DNA of 64,000 nt from Bryobacterales bacterium F-183 (GTDB lineage Bacteria > Acidobacteriota > Terriglobia > Bryobacterales > Bryobacteraceae): NCBI GenBank assembly GCA_016865505.2, contig AP025252.1, forward strand, positions 1,550,001 through 1,614,000, written 5' to 3'. The notes beneath the pieces were generated by a model. That model saw only the letters and a list, made by a program, of their open reading frames with translations, did not search any database and had not been told where the DNA came from. A program made the position numbers and the translations under genes. This document shows, piece after piece, positions 1 through 8,956 of the stretch. Each line of letters opens with the position of its first letter. Within the stretch, counting starts at the first letter, position 1.

Positions 1-1
1 C

Positions 2-682
2 TATCGAAAGGGTGCCAAGTTCAACCGGGTACGCGACAACTTCATCGCCTTCGCCAAGCGCAAGCATGAAACCGGAGCCAAAATCCAAATCGTCGTGCAG
101 ATGGTTCGTCTGGAAAAGAACTGGGACGAAGTCGACGAATTCCTCGAGTTCTGGAGCAAAATCCCCGGCGTGGACCAGGTACGCGTCAAGAACGACGAAA
201 CCAACCTGCTACAGCCGGAAGGCGGCCACGCACCCGAAGACTGGAAGCACCCCTGCCATTACCTCTGGCGCGGACCCGTCTACGTCAAGCACAACGGCGA
301 CGTCTACCCCTGCTGCCAAAGCTACATGTTGGACGGCGCGCCGGTAGGCCGCATCGGAGGCGAGCAATCGATGCAGCAGATCTACGACTCGCCGGAAATG
401 CAGCGCATGCGAAAGCTCCACGCCGCAGGGCGGGGAGGCGAGATCGACATCTGTGCCAAGTGCTTCACAACCATCCCGCATCCGCTTTTGGTGACCGGAA
501 GTCTGCTTCTACACGGCAAGTGGGTCCGCAAAGCGCTACCGGCAGTCGAGCGCTTCGTCAACCTCTCCAAGGGAGGCTGGATCCGCAAGCTCCTGACGCC
601 ACCGTCTAAGCAAACCCCGCCCAAGCCAGCGGCGCCTGAGTTGGTCCAGATCACCTTACCAGGGGATGACACCAACCACTAA
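2..682 (+). CDS. Radical SAM protein, C-terminal part with SPASM domain (5' partial)
   Basis: The frame is open from the left edge, so the N-terminal half, where the CxxxCxxC SAM cluster would lie, is missing. What remains fits the end of a radical SAM enzyme with a SPASM auxiliary-cluster domain: a strand ending in the motif HNGDVYPCC, then a pair of cysteines in DICAKCF about 50 residues later. SPASM domains bind extra iron-sulfur clusters in enzymes that modify peptides or act in cofactor and cell-envelope chemistry. The segment before it (FNRVRDNFIAFAKRKHETGAK) resembles the end of the radical SAM barrel. A proline-rich tail of about 40 residues follows the last cysteines. The substrate cannot be told from this fragment. 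The next gene starts 34 bp downstream. Confidence 0.8.
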   Translation, partial: YRKGAKFNRVRDNFIAFAKRKHETGAKIQIVVQMVRLEKNWDEVDEFLEFWSKIPGVDQVRVKNDETNLLQPEGGHAPEDWKHPCHYLWRGPVYVKHNGDVYPCCQSYMLDGAPVGRIGGEQSMQQIYDSPEMQRMRKLHAAGRGGEIDICAKCFTTIPHPLLVTGSLLLHGKWVRKALPAVERFVNLSKGGWIRKLLTPPSKQTPPKPAAPELVQITLPGDDTNH

Positions 683-699
683 CCGCGTAAGCGCGACGA

Positions 700-705
700 T
701 ACAAT
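700..705 (+). promoter_or_regulatory. Putative -10 element of the kinase gene
   Basis: TACAAT lies 11 bp before the ATG at 717. The same hexamer precedes the genes at 10832 and 38682. No convincing -35 box is visible at 17 bp spacing, so this rests on the -10 match alone. Confidence 0.35.
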
Positions 706-716
706 AACATCCATCC

Positions 717-3458
717 ATGCAGGACCAGGACATTTGGGAACGGCTCGGCGACCTCTTCGACGCCGCCGTCGACCTACCTGCCCCGGAACAAGCCAAATTC
801 CTCGACCAAGCCTGCGCCGGCGACCTCGAACTCCGTCGCGAGCTTGAGCTCATGCTCAGCGGCGCTACCCCGTCCCTCATCGCCTCCACCGTCGAGGAAG
901 CCGCCGCCCACCTCACCCAGAACGACCTCCCGGACCCCCTCCTCGGCTCCTGGCTCGGACCCTACCGCGTCACCGCCCTCATCGGCCGCGGAGGCATGGG
1001 CGCCGTCTACCGCGCCATCCGCGAGGACGACGAGTTCCGCAAAGAAGTCGCCATCAAGGTCGTACCCAAAGTCCTCGCCGGACCCCAGGCCATCCAGCGC
1101 TTTCGCTCCGAACGCCAGATCCTGGCCAACCTCGAACACCCCAACATCGCACGGCTCATCGACGGTGGAACGTCCGAAGGCATTCCGTTCCTCGTCATGG
1201 AATACATCGACGGCGGCGTACCCATCACCAAATACGCCCAGGAACGCAACCTGTCGCCGGAAGATCGCCTCAAGTTGATGCAGGCCGTCTGCAGCGCCGT
1301 ACAGTATGCCCATGGCAACCTGATCGTCCATCGCGACCTCAAGCCGGCCAACATCCTCGTCGCCTCCGACGGTACGGTCAAGCTCCTGGACTTCGGTGTC
1401 GCCAAGCTCCTCGACCCCTCGGCCGCCGACGTCACACAGGCCGCCACCATGCTCATGACGCCGGACTACGCCAGCCCGGAACAGATTCGCGGCGAGCCGG
1501 CCACCACCTCCACCGACATCTACTCATTGGGCGTCGTCCTCTACGAACTCCTCACCGGCGACCGGCCCTATCGCATCACCGCCAATAGCCCTGTGGAAAT
1601 GGAACGAGCCATCTGCCAGACGCAGCCCCGTCTGCCCAGCAACGTTCCTCTCCTCACTCGCAAACAGCAGCGCAACCTCATGGGCGACATCGACAACATC
1701 GTCCTCATGGCGATGCGCAAAGATGCCGCACGGCGCTACCAGTCCGCCCAGCACCTTTCCGACGACATCCAGCGATTCCTCGATGGCGAACCTGTCCGTG
1801 CCCGTCCGGACTCGCTGGTCTACCGCACCACCAAGTTCCTCACCCGCAACCGCTGGCCCGTCACTGCTGGACTCACCATGGCGCTCGCCCTCATCGTCGC
1901 CAGCGTGATCTCGATTCGCCAGGCCAACGCCGCACGCCATCGCTTCGATCAACTCCGTGGCTTCGCCCAAAGCGTCCTCGTGGACCTCCATGGCGAACTT
2001 GCCGACATCCCCGGCAGCACCCGCGCCCGCGCCGCGTTGGTCGCGCACGTCAATGAGTACCTGCAGCGTATCGTCGCCAGCGACCCTGAGGACGATGCGT
2101 CCCTCGCCAGCGAGATCGCCACCACCTACCTCCGCATGGGTGAGTTGCAAGGCACTACCAAGGAAGCGCTCGCCAGCTTCGAGAACGCCCGCAAGCAACT
2201 CGAACGTAAGCAGGCCATGCATCAGACCACCCAGGCCGACAAGTTCCTGATGGCCCGCATCCACTTCCGTACTGGCTACACCCTTACCGAACTCAACCGT
2301 TTGTCCGAAGGCGTCGAAAATCTCCAGGCCGCCGCCGACATGCTGCGCCCGCTTCTCACCAAAACTTCCGACCTCGAAGCCCTTCGTATCTACACCCGCG
2401 CCAACTGGCGCATGGCGCGCATCTACCGCATTCAATTCAAGCTCACCGACGCCGAACGCTACGCCCGTGACGCCATCGACCCCATCCTCGCCCTCGGACC
2501 CAAGGGCGAAGCGGACCACGAACTGTCGGAAATCCTGTTCGGCGCACGCCTCGTCCTCGCCGGTGTACTCCGCCGTCAGGGGCACTTCCAGGAAAGTCTC
2601 GACATTTACCTTTTCAATGTTGGGCAAGCCCAGCGCAACGCCGCTTCACAGCCCGGTGCAACATCCCGCCAGCGCGACCTTGCCCGCGCCCATCTGCTCG
2701 CCGCCGACATGCTGGCCCGTGTCCGCAACCGCTATGCCGATGTCCGGTCGCACCTGTCAGAAGCCATCCGAATCGCCGAAAAACTCGCTGCTGCAGACCC
2801 TCACGACCGTCAACTCCAGAGCGACCTCGGTAGCTATCTCTCCACCTGGGCTGAGGACCTCACCGCCCCCGAAGACCTGCAAATTTCCATCAATAATGCG
2901 CGTCGTGCGCTTGCTATCTTCGAACGCTTACTCGAATTCGAACCGCAGAACGGCCAGTATCTCCTTTACGTCGGTCTGACCCAATCCGACCTGGGCCACC
3001 TCATGGGATTGCAGAAGCCCTCCGAGCAGTCCACCAAGCACCTGCGCGACGGCGTTCGCACGCTCGAAAAGCTCGTCCGCGAATCCTCCGCCGACATCAC
3101 CAATTGGATGGAACTGCTCAAGGTCCGGCGTATGCTCGCCTACAACCTCGCCTCACGAGGCTTGGCCGACGAGGCCATCCGGGTCATCCAGCAGCATGTG
3201 GAGGAATCGCGAAACATCGTCCGCCAATCTGCGGCCTCGGTGGAGTATCCCAAGCGCGAACTCGCTCGTGCCTACGGCGCCGTCGGCCGCGTCTACGAAC
3301 TGCTCCACCGCCCGGAGGACGCCCGCCGCGGTTACCTGCAAGCCCTCACTGCTTGGGCCGCCTGGCGCAAAGAGGGCTTCCATATGCCCGACGCCGACCA
3401 GGAAGTCGAAAAGGTCCAAAAGGCTTTGGATGCCCTCGGACAGCCTGTGCAAAACTAG
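717..3458 (+). CDS. Serine/threonine protein kinase with C-terminal TPR region
   Basis: A 913-residue membrane-anchored Hanks-type kinase. The kinase domain spans about residues 80-365: glycine loop GRGGMG at 90-95, ATP-binding lysine K114 in VAIK, catalytic loop HRDLKPAN with D207, and DFG at 225-227, followed by SPEQ. A single hydrophobic segment at about 380-400 places the kinase in the cytoplasm. About 500 residues of helical, TPR-like repeats lie beyond the membrane, presumably outside. About 80 residues precede the kinase and include a helical stretch typical of this acidobacterial kinase family. Substrates are unknown. The SH3 lipoprotein gene begins 22 bp later and is probably co-transcribed, which suggests a link to envelope sensing (inference). 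Confidence 0.93.
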   Translation: MQDQDIWERLGDLFDAAVDLPAPEQAKFLDQACAGDLELRRELELMLSGATPSLIASTVEEAAAHLTQNDLPDPLLGSWLGPYRVTALIGRGGMGAVYRAIREDDEFRKEVAIKVVPKVLAGPQAIQRFRSERQILANLEHPNIARLIDGGTSEGIPFLVMEYIDGGVPITKYAQERNLSPEDRLKLMQAVCSAVQYAHGNLIVHRDLKPANILVASDGTVKLLDFGVAKLLDPSAADVTQAATMLMTPDYASPEQIRGEPATTSTDIYSLGVVLYELLTGDRPYRITANSPVEMERAICQTQPRLPSNVPLLTRKQQRNLMGDIDNIVLMAMRKDAARRYQSAQHLSDDIQRFLDGEPVRARPDSLVYRTTKFLTRNRWPVTAGLTMALALIVASVISIRQANAARHRFDQLRGFAQSVLVDLHGELADIPGSTRARAALVAHVNEYLQRIVASDPEDDASLASEIATTYLRMGELQGTTKEALASFENARKQLERKQAMHQTTQADKFLMARIHFRTGYTLTELNRLSEGVENLQAAADMLRPLLTKTSDLEALRIYTRANWRMARIYRIQFKLTDAERYARDAIDPILALGPKGEADHELSEILFGARLVLAGVLRRQGHFQESLDIYLFNVGQAQRNAASQPGATSRQRDLARAHLLAADMLARVRNRYADVRSHLSEAIRIAEKLAAADPHDRQLQSDLGSYLSTWAEDLTAPEDLQISINNARRALAIFERLLEFEPQNGQYLLYVGLTQSDLGHLMGLQKPSEQSTKHLRDGVRTLEKLVRESSADITNWMELLKVRRMLAYNLASRGLADEAIRVIQQHVEESRNIVRQSAASVEYPKRELARAYGAVGRVYELLHRPEDARRGYLQALTAWAAWRKEGFHMPDADQEVEKVQKALDALGQPVQN

Positions 3459-3480
3459 GACTGTAGGAAGCAGTTTCCCC

Positions 3481-4785
3481 GTGAAGTCCGTATCTTTCCG
3501 CACCCTCGTAGCGCTCGCTTTTCTGTCGGTTACCAGTTGTATGGGACCCGACCGCGAACCCGTCATCGGGGAAGCCTACGTCGGCCCGGCGACCCTCAAT
3601 CTCCGCCAGGAACTTGCTCCCAAATCCCCGGTTTCCGCCTCCGTCAAACACGGCGAGAAGCTGCACGTTCTCGGCAGCCGCCGCCGCTTTATCAAGGTCC
3701 GTACCCAGGACGACAAAGAAGGTTGGGTCGACGGCTACGCACTGCTCACCACCCAGCAGATGGAAGAGCTACGCATGCTCGCTGAACGCGCCCAGCAACT
3801 GCCGTCGCAAGGCATGGCGAGCGTGTACGACGTGCTGAACATGCACACCGAACCGAGCCGCCAGTCCCCCAGTTTTTACCAGATCCCCGAAAAAGGCCAG
3901 GTGGACATCATCGGCCACCGCGTTGCCCCGCGCGGGCGCACCGCTACCGTACCCGCCGTCGCCGTTTCCATCAAGGCCGCAGAACAGCCAACCGTCTCGC
4001 GCAAGAAGAAGCGCAAAGAGGCCGCCGCGAACAAGGTCGCCGCGCCGCCTCCGCCACCCGCGCCCAAGCCCCCAGCCAACTGGATGGAGCTATCGGAAGT
4101 CGGCACCCCACCGGAAAGCGACATCCCGACCCCCGCGCCTCCCACAACGCCCGCCAAGCCGACCTCGATCCTCTCGCGCCCCGAACCCACAGAGGCCGAG
4201 CGTGCCAATACTCTCGAGGACTGGTCCCTTGTCCGTACCCACGACGGCCGCGTCGGCTGGGCCCTCAGCCGCTACCTCGTGATGTCCATTCCGGACGAAG
4301 TCGCGCAGTACGCAGAAGGCCACCGCATCACCACGTACTTCTCCCTCGGCGAAGTGCGAGACCGTGAACGTGACCTCGTCCGCCACAACTGGCTCTGGAC
4401 GACCATCAAGAACCGCGCAGAAAGCTACCAGTTCGACCAACTCCGCGTCTTCACCTGGAACGCCCGCCGCCACAGGTATGAGACGGCCTATCGCGAAACC
4501 AACATCCGCGGCTACTATCCGGTGCAGGCCCGCACCGCGCCCTCGCCGGAGTTCACGGTCATCGTCGAAGAGGCCCCCGGCCAGTACTTCAAAAAGACCT
4601 ACGCCTTCAACGGCTACCAGGTCCGCATGATCTCTAAAGAGTCCTGCCAGTTGCCCGACGACAAGGATCTCCGTGCGGCACCGCTCAGCGTCGCCTTCGC
4701 ACAGTCCCTAAATCAGCCGGAGCGAGGCTGGTACGACCGCACCAAGGCTTCCATGGTCAAAACCTGGAACAAGTGGTTCCGCTAA
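3481..4785 (+). CDS. SH3-domain lipoprotein with Pro/Ala-rich linker
   Basis: The GTG at 3481 is chosen because it yields a clean lipoprotein signal: basic MKSVSFR, a hydrophobic core, then VTSC with the lipidated cysteine at residue 20. The same frame stays open upstream inside the kinase gene, but that part is not coding. An SH3b-like domain follows at about 27-95 (LNLRQ near its start, GWVDGY near its end). A second SH3-like unit is split by a long Lys/Pro/Ala-rich insert (about 155-235) and resumes with GRVGWALSRYL. The C-terminal 150 residues are unassigned. Bacterial SH3 domains often bind peptidoglycan or proteins in the periplasm. Function here is unknown; the adjacent kinase suggests a shared envelope-stress role (inference). 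Confidence 0.8.
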   Translation: MKSVSFRTLVALAFLSVTSCMGPDREPVIGEAYVGPATLNLRQELAPKSPVSASVKHGEKLHVLGSRRRFIKVRTQDDKEGWVDGYALLTTQQMEELRMLAERAQQLPSQGMASVYDVLNMHTEPSRQSPSFYQIPEKGQVDIIGHRVAPRGRTATVPAVAVSIKAAEQPTVSRKKKRKEAAANKVAAPPPPPAPKPPANWMELSEVGTPPESDIPTPAPPTTPAKPTSILSRPEPTEAERANTLEDWSLVRTHDGRVGWALSRYLVMSIPDEVAQYAEGHRITTYFSLGEVRDRERDLVRHNWLWTTIKNRAESYQFDQLRVFTWNARRHRYETAYRETNIRGYYPVQARTAPSPEFTVIVEEAPGQYFKKTYAFNGYQVRMISKESCQLPDDKDLRAAPLSVAFAQSLNQPERGWYDRTKASMVKTWNKWFR

Positions 4786-4831
4786 AAATCTCCAAAACAG
4801 CTTGCAAGTTCCAGCGCCGGTCTGCGCTTGA

Positions 4832-5794
4832 GTGGGTGGAACGAAAAACAAGATGTCCCACTTGATGACCTGGCCCGCGCGCAAAAGACTCTCTTTAGAA
4901 TCCGTACACGTTACGCCCAACGGCACCTTGCAAGTCGCCTGCTGGGGCGTGGGAGCCGGCTTGGAATTCCACGCCACCGACGATGCCGACTGGAGCTTTG
5001 ACATCCAGGCCGGTACCTACAATGACGCCAACAAACAAAACTACGTCCTAGGCACCAAGCTCACAGACACCCAGTGCAAAATCACCGACGTCCCCTGCGA
5101 TGACAAAGTCGTCGCCGTCAAAAAGTTCCAATTCAAAGAACCCGGCCAGTACCGCATCGTTCTAAAAATGGGCGCGGCCATTTGGGACTGGATGCGCGTC
5201 TACGTCATGCAGAAGGCTCCGGACTCCATAGCCGATAAGAAGGTCACCACCGGAACAATCAACGTCGACTTCGTATGGGCGGTCAAAGAAAACGTCGGCA
5301 TCAACTACCTGCCGCACACCTTGCAGGTCACAGAACTGCTCCTCGCCAAGTACGGGATGAAGTTCAACGCGCAGTATACGAAGAACACCCCCACCCGCTA
5401 CCTTCCTGGCTTTGAGGACGGCATCATCTGCCGCTATGACGATTACGGCAACCTCCAAAAGGTCCACGATCAGGCGAAGGCCAAAGGCTTCTTTTCCGGC
5501 AAAGCTCTTACCGTGGTGATGGGCAACGCTCGGGAAGTTCCAGCTGCGGCGGACGACACCAAGCGCCTCGCAGGCTGCACCGTGTCCAAGTACGAGAATA
5601 AATTCGTTGTCCTCAACGTCAACGCCGTATCCGTGGATGGTGCCACACTACTCCACGAAATTGGACACGCCGCCGGATTCTGCTCGCACGAAAGCGCCGG
5701 TTCTCACTTTATGAGTTACGGCACCATGCGCAACGAGGTCACCAAGGGCAACATCACCGACTTCGAAAAAGCCTTCTTCCGGTCCACCCCATAA
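4832..5794 (+). CDS. Metzincin-like zinc metalloprotease, no visible signal peptide
   Basis: The last quarter carries HEIGHAAGFCSH (H275, E276, H279, G282, H286 counted from the GTG), then HFMSYG with M294, which looks like the Met-turn of metzincins. Classical metzincins use HExxHxxGxxH; here the third histidine is one residue later. The N-terminal 150 residues look beta-rich and contain several cysteines. Start is uncertain: GTG at 4832 or ATG at 4853 (MSHLMTWPARK). Neither gives a recognisable export signal, which is odd for this class. The substrate is unknown. The gene sits alone between the SH3 lipoprotein and the PadR unit. Confidence 0.65.
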   Translation: MGGTKNKMSHLMTWPARKRLSLESVHVTPNGTLQVACWGVGAGLEFHATDDADWSFDIQAGTYNDANKQNYVLGTKLTDTQCKITDVPCDDKVVAVKKFQFKEPGQYRIVLKMGAAIWDWMRVYVMQKAPDSIADKKVTTGTINVDFVWAVKENVGINYLPHTLQVTELLLAKYGMKFNAQYTKNTPTRYLPGFEDGIICRYDDYGNLQKVHDQAKAKGFFSGKALTVVMGNAREVPAAADDTKRLAGCTVSKYENKFVVLNVNAVSVDGATLLHEIGHAAGFCSHESAGSHFMSYGTMRNEVTKGNITDFEKAFFRSTP

Positions 5795-5813
5795 GTTCGC
5801 CGCCCCAAGTGAC

Positions 5814-5842
5814 TGGACAACTATATCATCTGATGATATAGT
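5814..5842 (+). promoter_or_regulatory. Promoter and perfect palindromic operator of the PadR gene
   Basis: TGGACA (5814-5819) and TATAGT (5837-5842) are separated by 17 bp and form a good sigma-70 promoter. A perfect inverted repeat with 10-bp arms and a 1-bp centre (5821-5841; left arm CTATATCATC, right arm its reverse complement) fills the spacer and runs into the -10. A repressor bound there would block RNA polymerase, fitting autoregulation by the PadR protein encoded just downstream. Confidence 0.75.
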
Positions 5843-5860
5843 GGAATCCGGTATAGCGGC

Positions 5861-6226
5861 TTGCCACACAAAAAATCACCCGATCCCAACGAACTCCTGC
5901 CGCTTCCGGTGGGAGTTTTCCATATTCTCGTCGCCCTCGCCGGTAGCGACCGTCATGGCTACTCGATCATGCAGGAGGTCGCCACCCGCACCAATGGCCA
6001 AGTCAAGATCGGCGCTGCGACACTCTACAGCTCCATCCATCGCATGCTCCAGCAGGGCCTTGTCGAAGAGCTACGTGAGAACCCGGACCCTGACAACCGC
6101 GACGAACGCCGCCGCTACTATCGCCTCACCGATTGGGGACGCGCTGTAGCAACTGCCGAAGCCCGCCGCCTCACCAGCATGCTGGAACAGGCCCGCGAAC
6201 AAGGCCTCATTCCCAAAACCCTCTAA
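5861..6226 (+). CDS. PadR-family transcriptional regulator
   Basis: A 121-residue winged-helix protein. The PadR core runs from LPVGVFHILVALAGSDRHGY through IMQEVATRTNG, GAATLYSSIHRMLQQGLV and RYYRLTDWG, with a short C-terminal helix for dimerisation. The start is a TTG at 5861, about 19 bp after the predicted -10, so the leader is very short and no strong ribosome site is seen. The family generally acts as ligand-responsive repressors. The perfect palindrome at 5821-5841 is the likely operator. The next gene, a large permease, starts 10 bp after the stop, so the two form one transcript. PadR plus duplicated permease is a recurring acidobacterial arrangement (family knowledge). Confidence 0.9.
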   Translation: MPHKKSPDPNELLPLPVGVFHILVALAGSDRHGYSIMQEVATRTNGQVKIGAATLYSSIHRMLQQGLVEELRENPDPDNRDERRRYYRLTDWGRAVATAEARRLTSMLEQAREQGLIPKTL

Positions 6227-6236
6227 AGGCCCTGCC

Positions 6237-8954
6237 ATGTACGCCGAGCATCTCTACCGCGCGCTGCTCTTCCTGTATCCAGGAGCCTTTCGCCAAGAGT
6301 ATGGCGACCAGATGCTCTACGCCTTCAGCGAGCAGATCCACGATGAGCGGAATCCCCTCGCGAGGGCTGTGGTCTGCCTCTCGGCTGCTTGCGATGTCCT
6401 CACCACTGCCCCCAAGGAGCACTACTACGTGTTGAAAGATGACCTCCGCTACGCCTTCCGTACCCTCGCCGCACAGCCGATGTTCCTGGCCATCGCCGTA
6501 CTTTCGCTCGGCATCGGCATCGGCGCCAACGTCGGCATCTTCAGCCTCCTGCACGCGGTAGCGCTGAACACTTTACCTGCGATTCAACGGCCGGACACTC
6601 TGGTGCTGCTCACCGATCCTGCAGCCAACGGTGTCTCGGTCGGCGCAGCGACGGGTGTACGCCACTTGCTGACGTACCGCGAGTTCGAACACCTGCAACA
6701 GCAAACCGTGGGCAGCGTGTTTGCAAGCCTCATGGTGGCCCAAAGCAGCGCGGATCGCACGCCGGTACGTATCAACACCGTCTCAGATCCTGAGGACGTC
6801 CGTACCCACATGGTGTCCGCGGCTTACTTTGAAACACTCGGCACAACGCCATTTCTCGGCCGTACCTTCCAGACCGGCGACAATCCCGCCGACGCACACG
6901 CAGTCGTGAGCTACGACTTCTGGCAGCGCCGTTTGGAAGCCCGCCCTGACGTGGTCGGTGCCACTATCTTCATCCGCCAGACCCCCTTCGTAATCATCGG
7001 GATCACGCCGCCATCGTTTGTGGGAGAAACCGTCGGCGAAAAGCCGGACCTGTGGCTGCCGCTCACCCAACAGGCTGCTGTACTCCCCGGGCGGGACTGG
7101 CTGCACGACAAGCCCGGCACCATCGAAAAGGTGATGTGGCTCCAAGCCTTCGCCCGGCTTGCACCCGGCGTCTCCATGGCGAGTGCCGAATCTGCGGTCA
7201 ACGCGGCCTTCCAACGCGATCTCGAATCGTTCATCGGTGCGACCTCGGTCACCTCCGAGATGCGCAAGAACTTCCTCGATCAGCGCCTGCAACTAAAACC
7301 AGGAGGCAAAGGCGCCTCATCCGTCCGCAGCCAGTTCGCCGAACCACTCACCGTGCTGCTCGCCGCCGCCGCTGTTGTACTCCTCATCGCTTGCGCCAAC
7401 CTCGGCAACCTGATGCTCACTCGCGCTACTGCACGAAGCCGCGAGATCGCCGTACGCCTCGCCCTAGGTGCCGGACGCGGCAGAGTCATCCGCCAGATGT
7501 TGACAGAAAGCCTCGTGGTCGCGCTTTTGGGAGGCGTGGTCGGCATCGCAGGCGCACAACTCTTCCGTGCCGGACTCCTGCGCCTGACCAGCGACCGATT
7601 GCACGTACCCGGCGCCGTACTCGACCCAAGCGTCCTGGCCTTCGCCTTCGTACTCACCGTCGCTGCAGGACTCTTACTTGCGCTACTGCCAGCCTTCCGC
7701 GTCGCAGCCGTGGCAGAGGCCGGCTCCGGACTTCGCGAACAAGGCCGCGGCCTCACCACTTCCAGGACCTGGGCGCTCGCCGGCAAGATGGTCGTTGTCG
7801 GCCAAGTCGCTCTGTCACTGCCTCTACTCGCTGGTGCAGGACTCTTGATGCAGACGCTTCGCAACCTGCAGAACGTCGACGTCGGGTACGCCCGCCAGGA
7901 ACTCCTCATGATGCGCCTCGACTTACAAACGGCCCAGTATGCGGACCCTCACTTGCAGCCTCTGCTCGCACGCCTTACGGACCGTTTTCGCGCCGTACCG
8001 GGCGTCCGTGCCGTGTCGTACTCCAACGCCGGCATGTTCCTCGGCTCTGATAGTTCCGACGAGATCCAGGTGGAAGGCTTTACGCCCTCGGGCTCCGAGG
8101 ATGACTCCGGTTCGCGTTACGACCACATAGGACCCGGCTTCTTTTCCACGCTTGGCATCCCCATCGTGCTCGGCCGTGAGATCAACGCGTCGGATCGCGC
8201 CGGCTCCAAGCCGGTCTGCGTCATCAACGAGGCATTCGCCAAGCGCTTCTTTGCAGGACGCAACCCCCTCGGCCTTCACATCACCCAGATCTTCGGCAAC
8301 CAGCGCAACACGTATGAAGTGGTCGGCGTCGCCAAAAACTCCCGCAAACGCAGCCTGCGAGGCGACATCGAACACCGCTTCTTCGTACCCTCGGCCCAGC
8401 CCATCGACCCTGCGCGTTTCGTGACCTTCGCCGTCCGTACCGTAGGCCCGCCCAATCGCGTCATCACGGACCTGCGCCGCGCCGTACAAGCCGAGGACCC
8501 CAAGATCCCCATCGGAACCACGCGCTCCATCGATGACATCCTCGACGAACGCCTCTCGCAGGACCGTTTGATGACCCGCCTCTCCATCGCCTTCGGTGCC
8601 GTCGCGCTGCTCCTGGCCGCCATCGGACTCTACGGCGTACTGTCCTACGGCGTCGCGCGACGCACCAATGAGATCGGGATTCGCAAAGCACTAGGCGCGC
8701 AGAACACCGCCGTCATGAGCCTGATCCTGCGCGAAACCGGCGTCCTTCTTGCCCTGGGGACTGTCGCAGGAATCGCGCTCTCCATTGCATTGCTACGCCT
8801 CATTGCCAGCCGTCTGTACGGCCTTGCCCCAGCGGACCCCATGACCCTGACGGTCTCCGTTGTTGTATTGGCTTTGGTGGCGTTCAGCGCGGCATGGCTA
8901 CCGGCGGCTCGCGCATCCCGCGTCGACCCGCTCACAGCCTTGCGGCAGGAATAA
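6237..8954 (+). CDS. ABC transporter permease, duplicated MacB/FtsX type (ADOP family)
   Basis: 905 residues. The N-terminal about 70 residues (MYAEHLYRALLFLYPGAFR) are the prefix segment typical of acidobacterial duplicated orphan permeases. The first membrane helix follows near residue 82, then a large extracytoplasmic MacB-like domain (about 110-340). An FtsX-like three-helix block (about 375-495) is followed by a second periplasmic domain and a final FtsX block (about 785-900) with GVARRTNEIGIRKALGA. No ATPase gene lies nearby, consistent with 'orphan' status. MacB-type permeases usually drive mechanotransmission or efflux rather than import; the substrate is unknown. It is co-transcribed with the PadR gene and probably controlled by it. 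Confidence 0.92.
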   Translation: MYAEHLYRALLFLYPGAFRQEYGDQMLYAFSEQIHDERNPLARAVVCLSAACDVLTTAPKEHYYVLKDDLRYAFRTLAAQPMFLAIAVLSLGIGIGANVGIFSLLHAVALNTLPAIQRPDTLVLLTDPAANGVSVGAATGVRHLLTYREFEHLQQQTVGSVFASLMVAQSSADRTPVRINTVSDPEDVRTHMVSAAYFETLGTTPFLGRTFQTGDNPADAHAVVSYDFWQRRLEARPDVVGATIFIRQTPFVIIGITPPSFVGETVGEKPDLWLPLTQQAAVLPGRDWLHDKPGTIEKVMWLQAFARLAPGVSMASAESAVNAAFQRDLESFIGATSVTSEMRKNFLDQRLQLKPGGKGASSVRSQFAEPLTVLLAAAAVVLLIACANLGNLMLTRATARSREIAVRLALGAGRGRVIRQMLTESLVVALLGGVVGIAGAQLFRAGLLRLTSDRLHVPGAVLDPSVLAFAFVLTVAAGLLLALLPAFRVAAVAEAGSGLREQGRGLTTSRTWALAGKMVVVGQVALSLPLLAGAGLLMQTLRNLQNVDVGYARQELLMMRLDLQTAQYADPHLQPLLARLTDRFRAVPGVRAVSYSNAGMFLGSDSSDEIQVEGFTPSGSEDDSGSRYDHIGPGFFSTLGIPIVLGREINASDRAGSKPVCVINEAFAKRFFAGRNPLGLHITQIFGNQRNTYEVVGVAKNSRKRSLRGDIEHRFFVPSAQPIDPARFVTFAVRTVGPPNRVITDLRRAVQAEDPKIPIGTTRSIDDILDERLSQDRLMTRLSIAFGAVALLLAAIGLYGVLSYGVARRTNEIGIRKALGAQNTAVMSLILRETGVLLALGTVAGIALSIALLRLIASRLYGLAPADPMTLTVSVVVLALVAFSAAWLPAARASRVDPLTALRQE

Positions 8955-8956
8955 CA

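Noticed and set aside
1524-2627. Minus-strand open frame of 367 codons inside the kinase gene
   Set aside because: Antisense shadow; no ribosome site and no recognisable protein.
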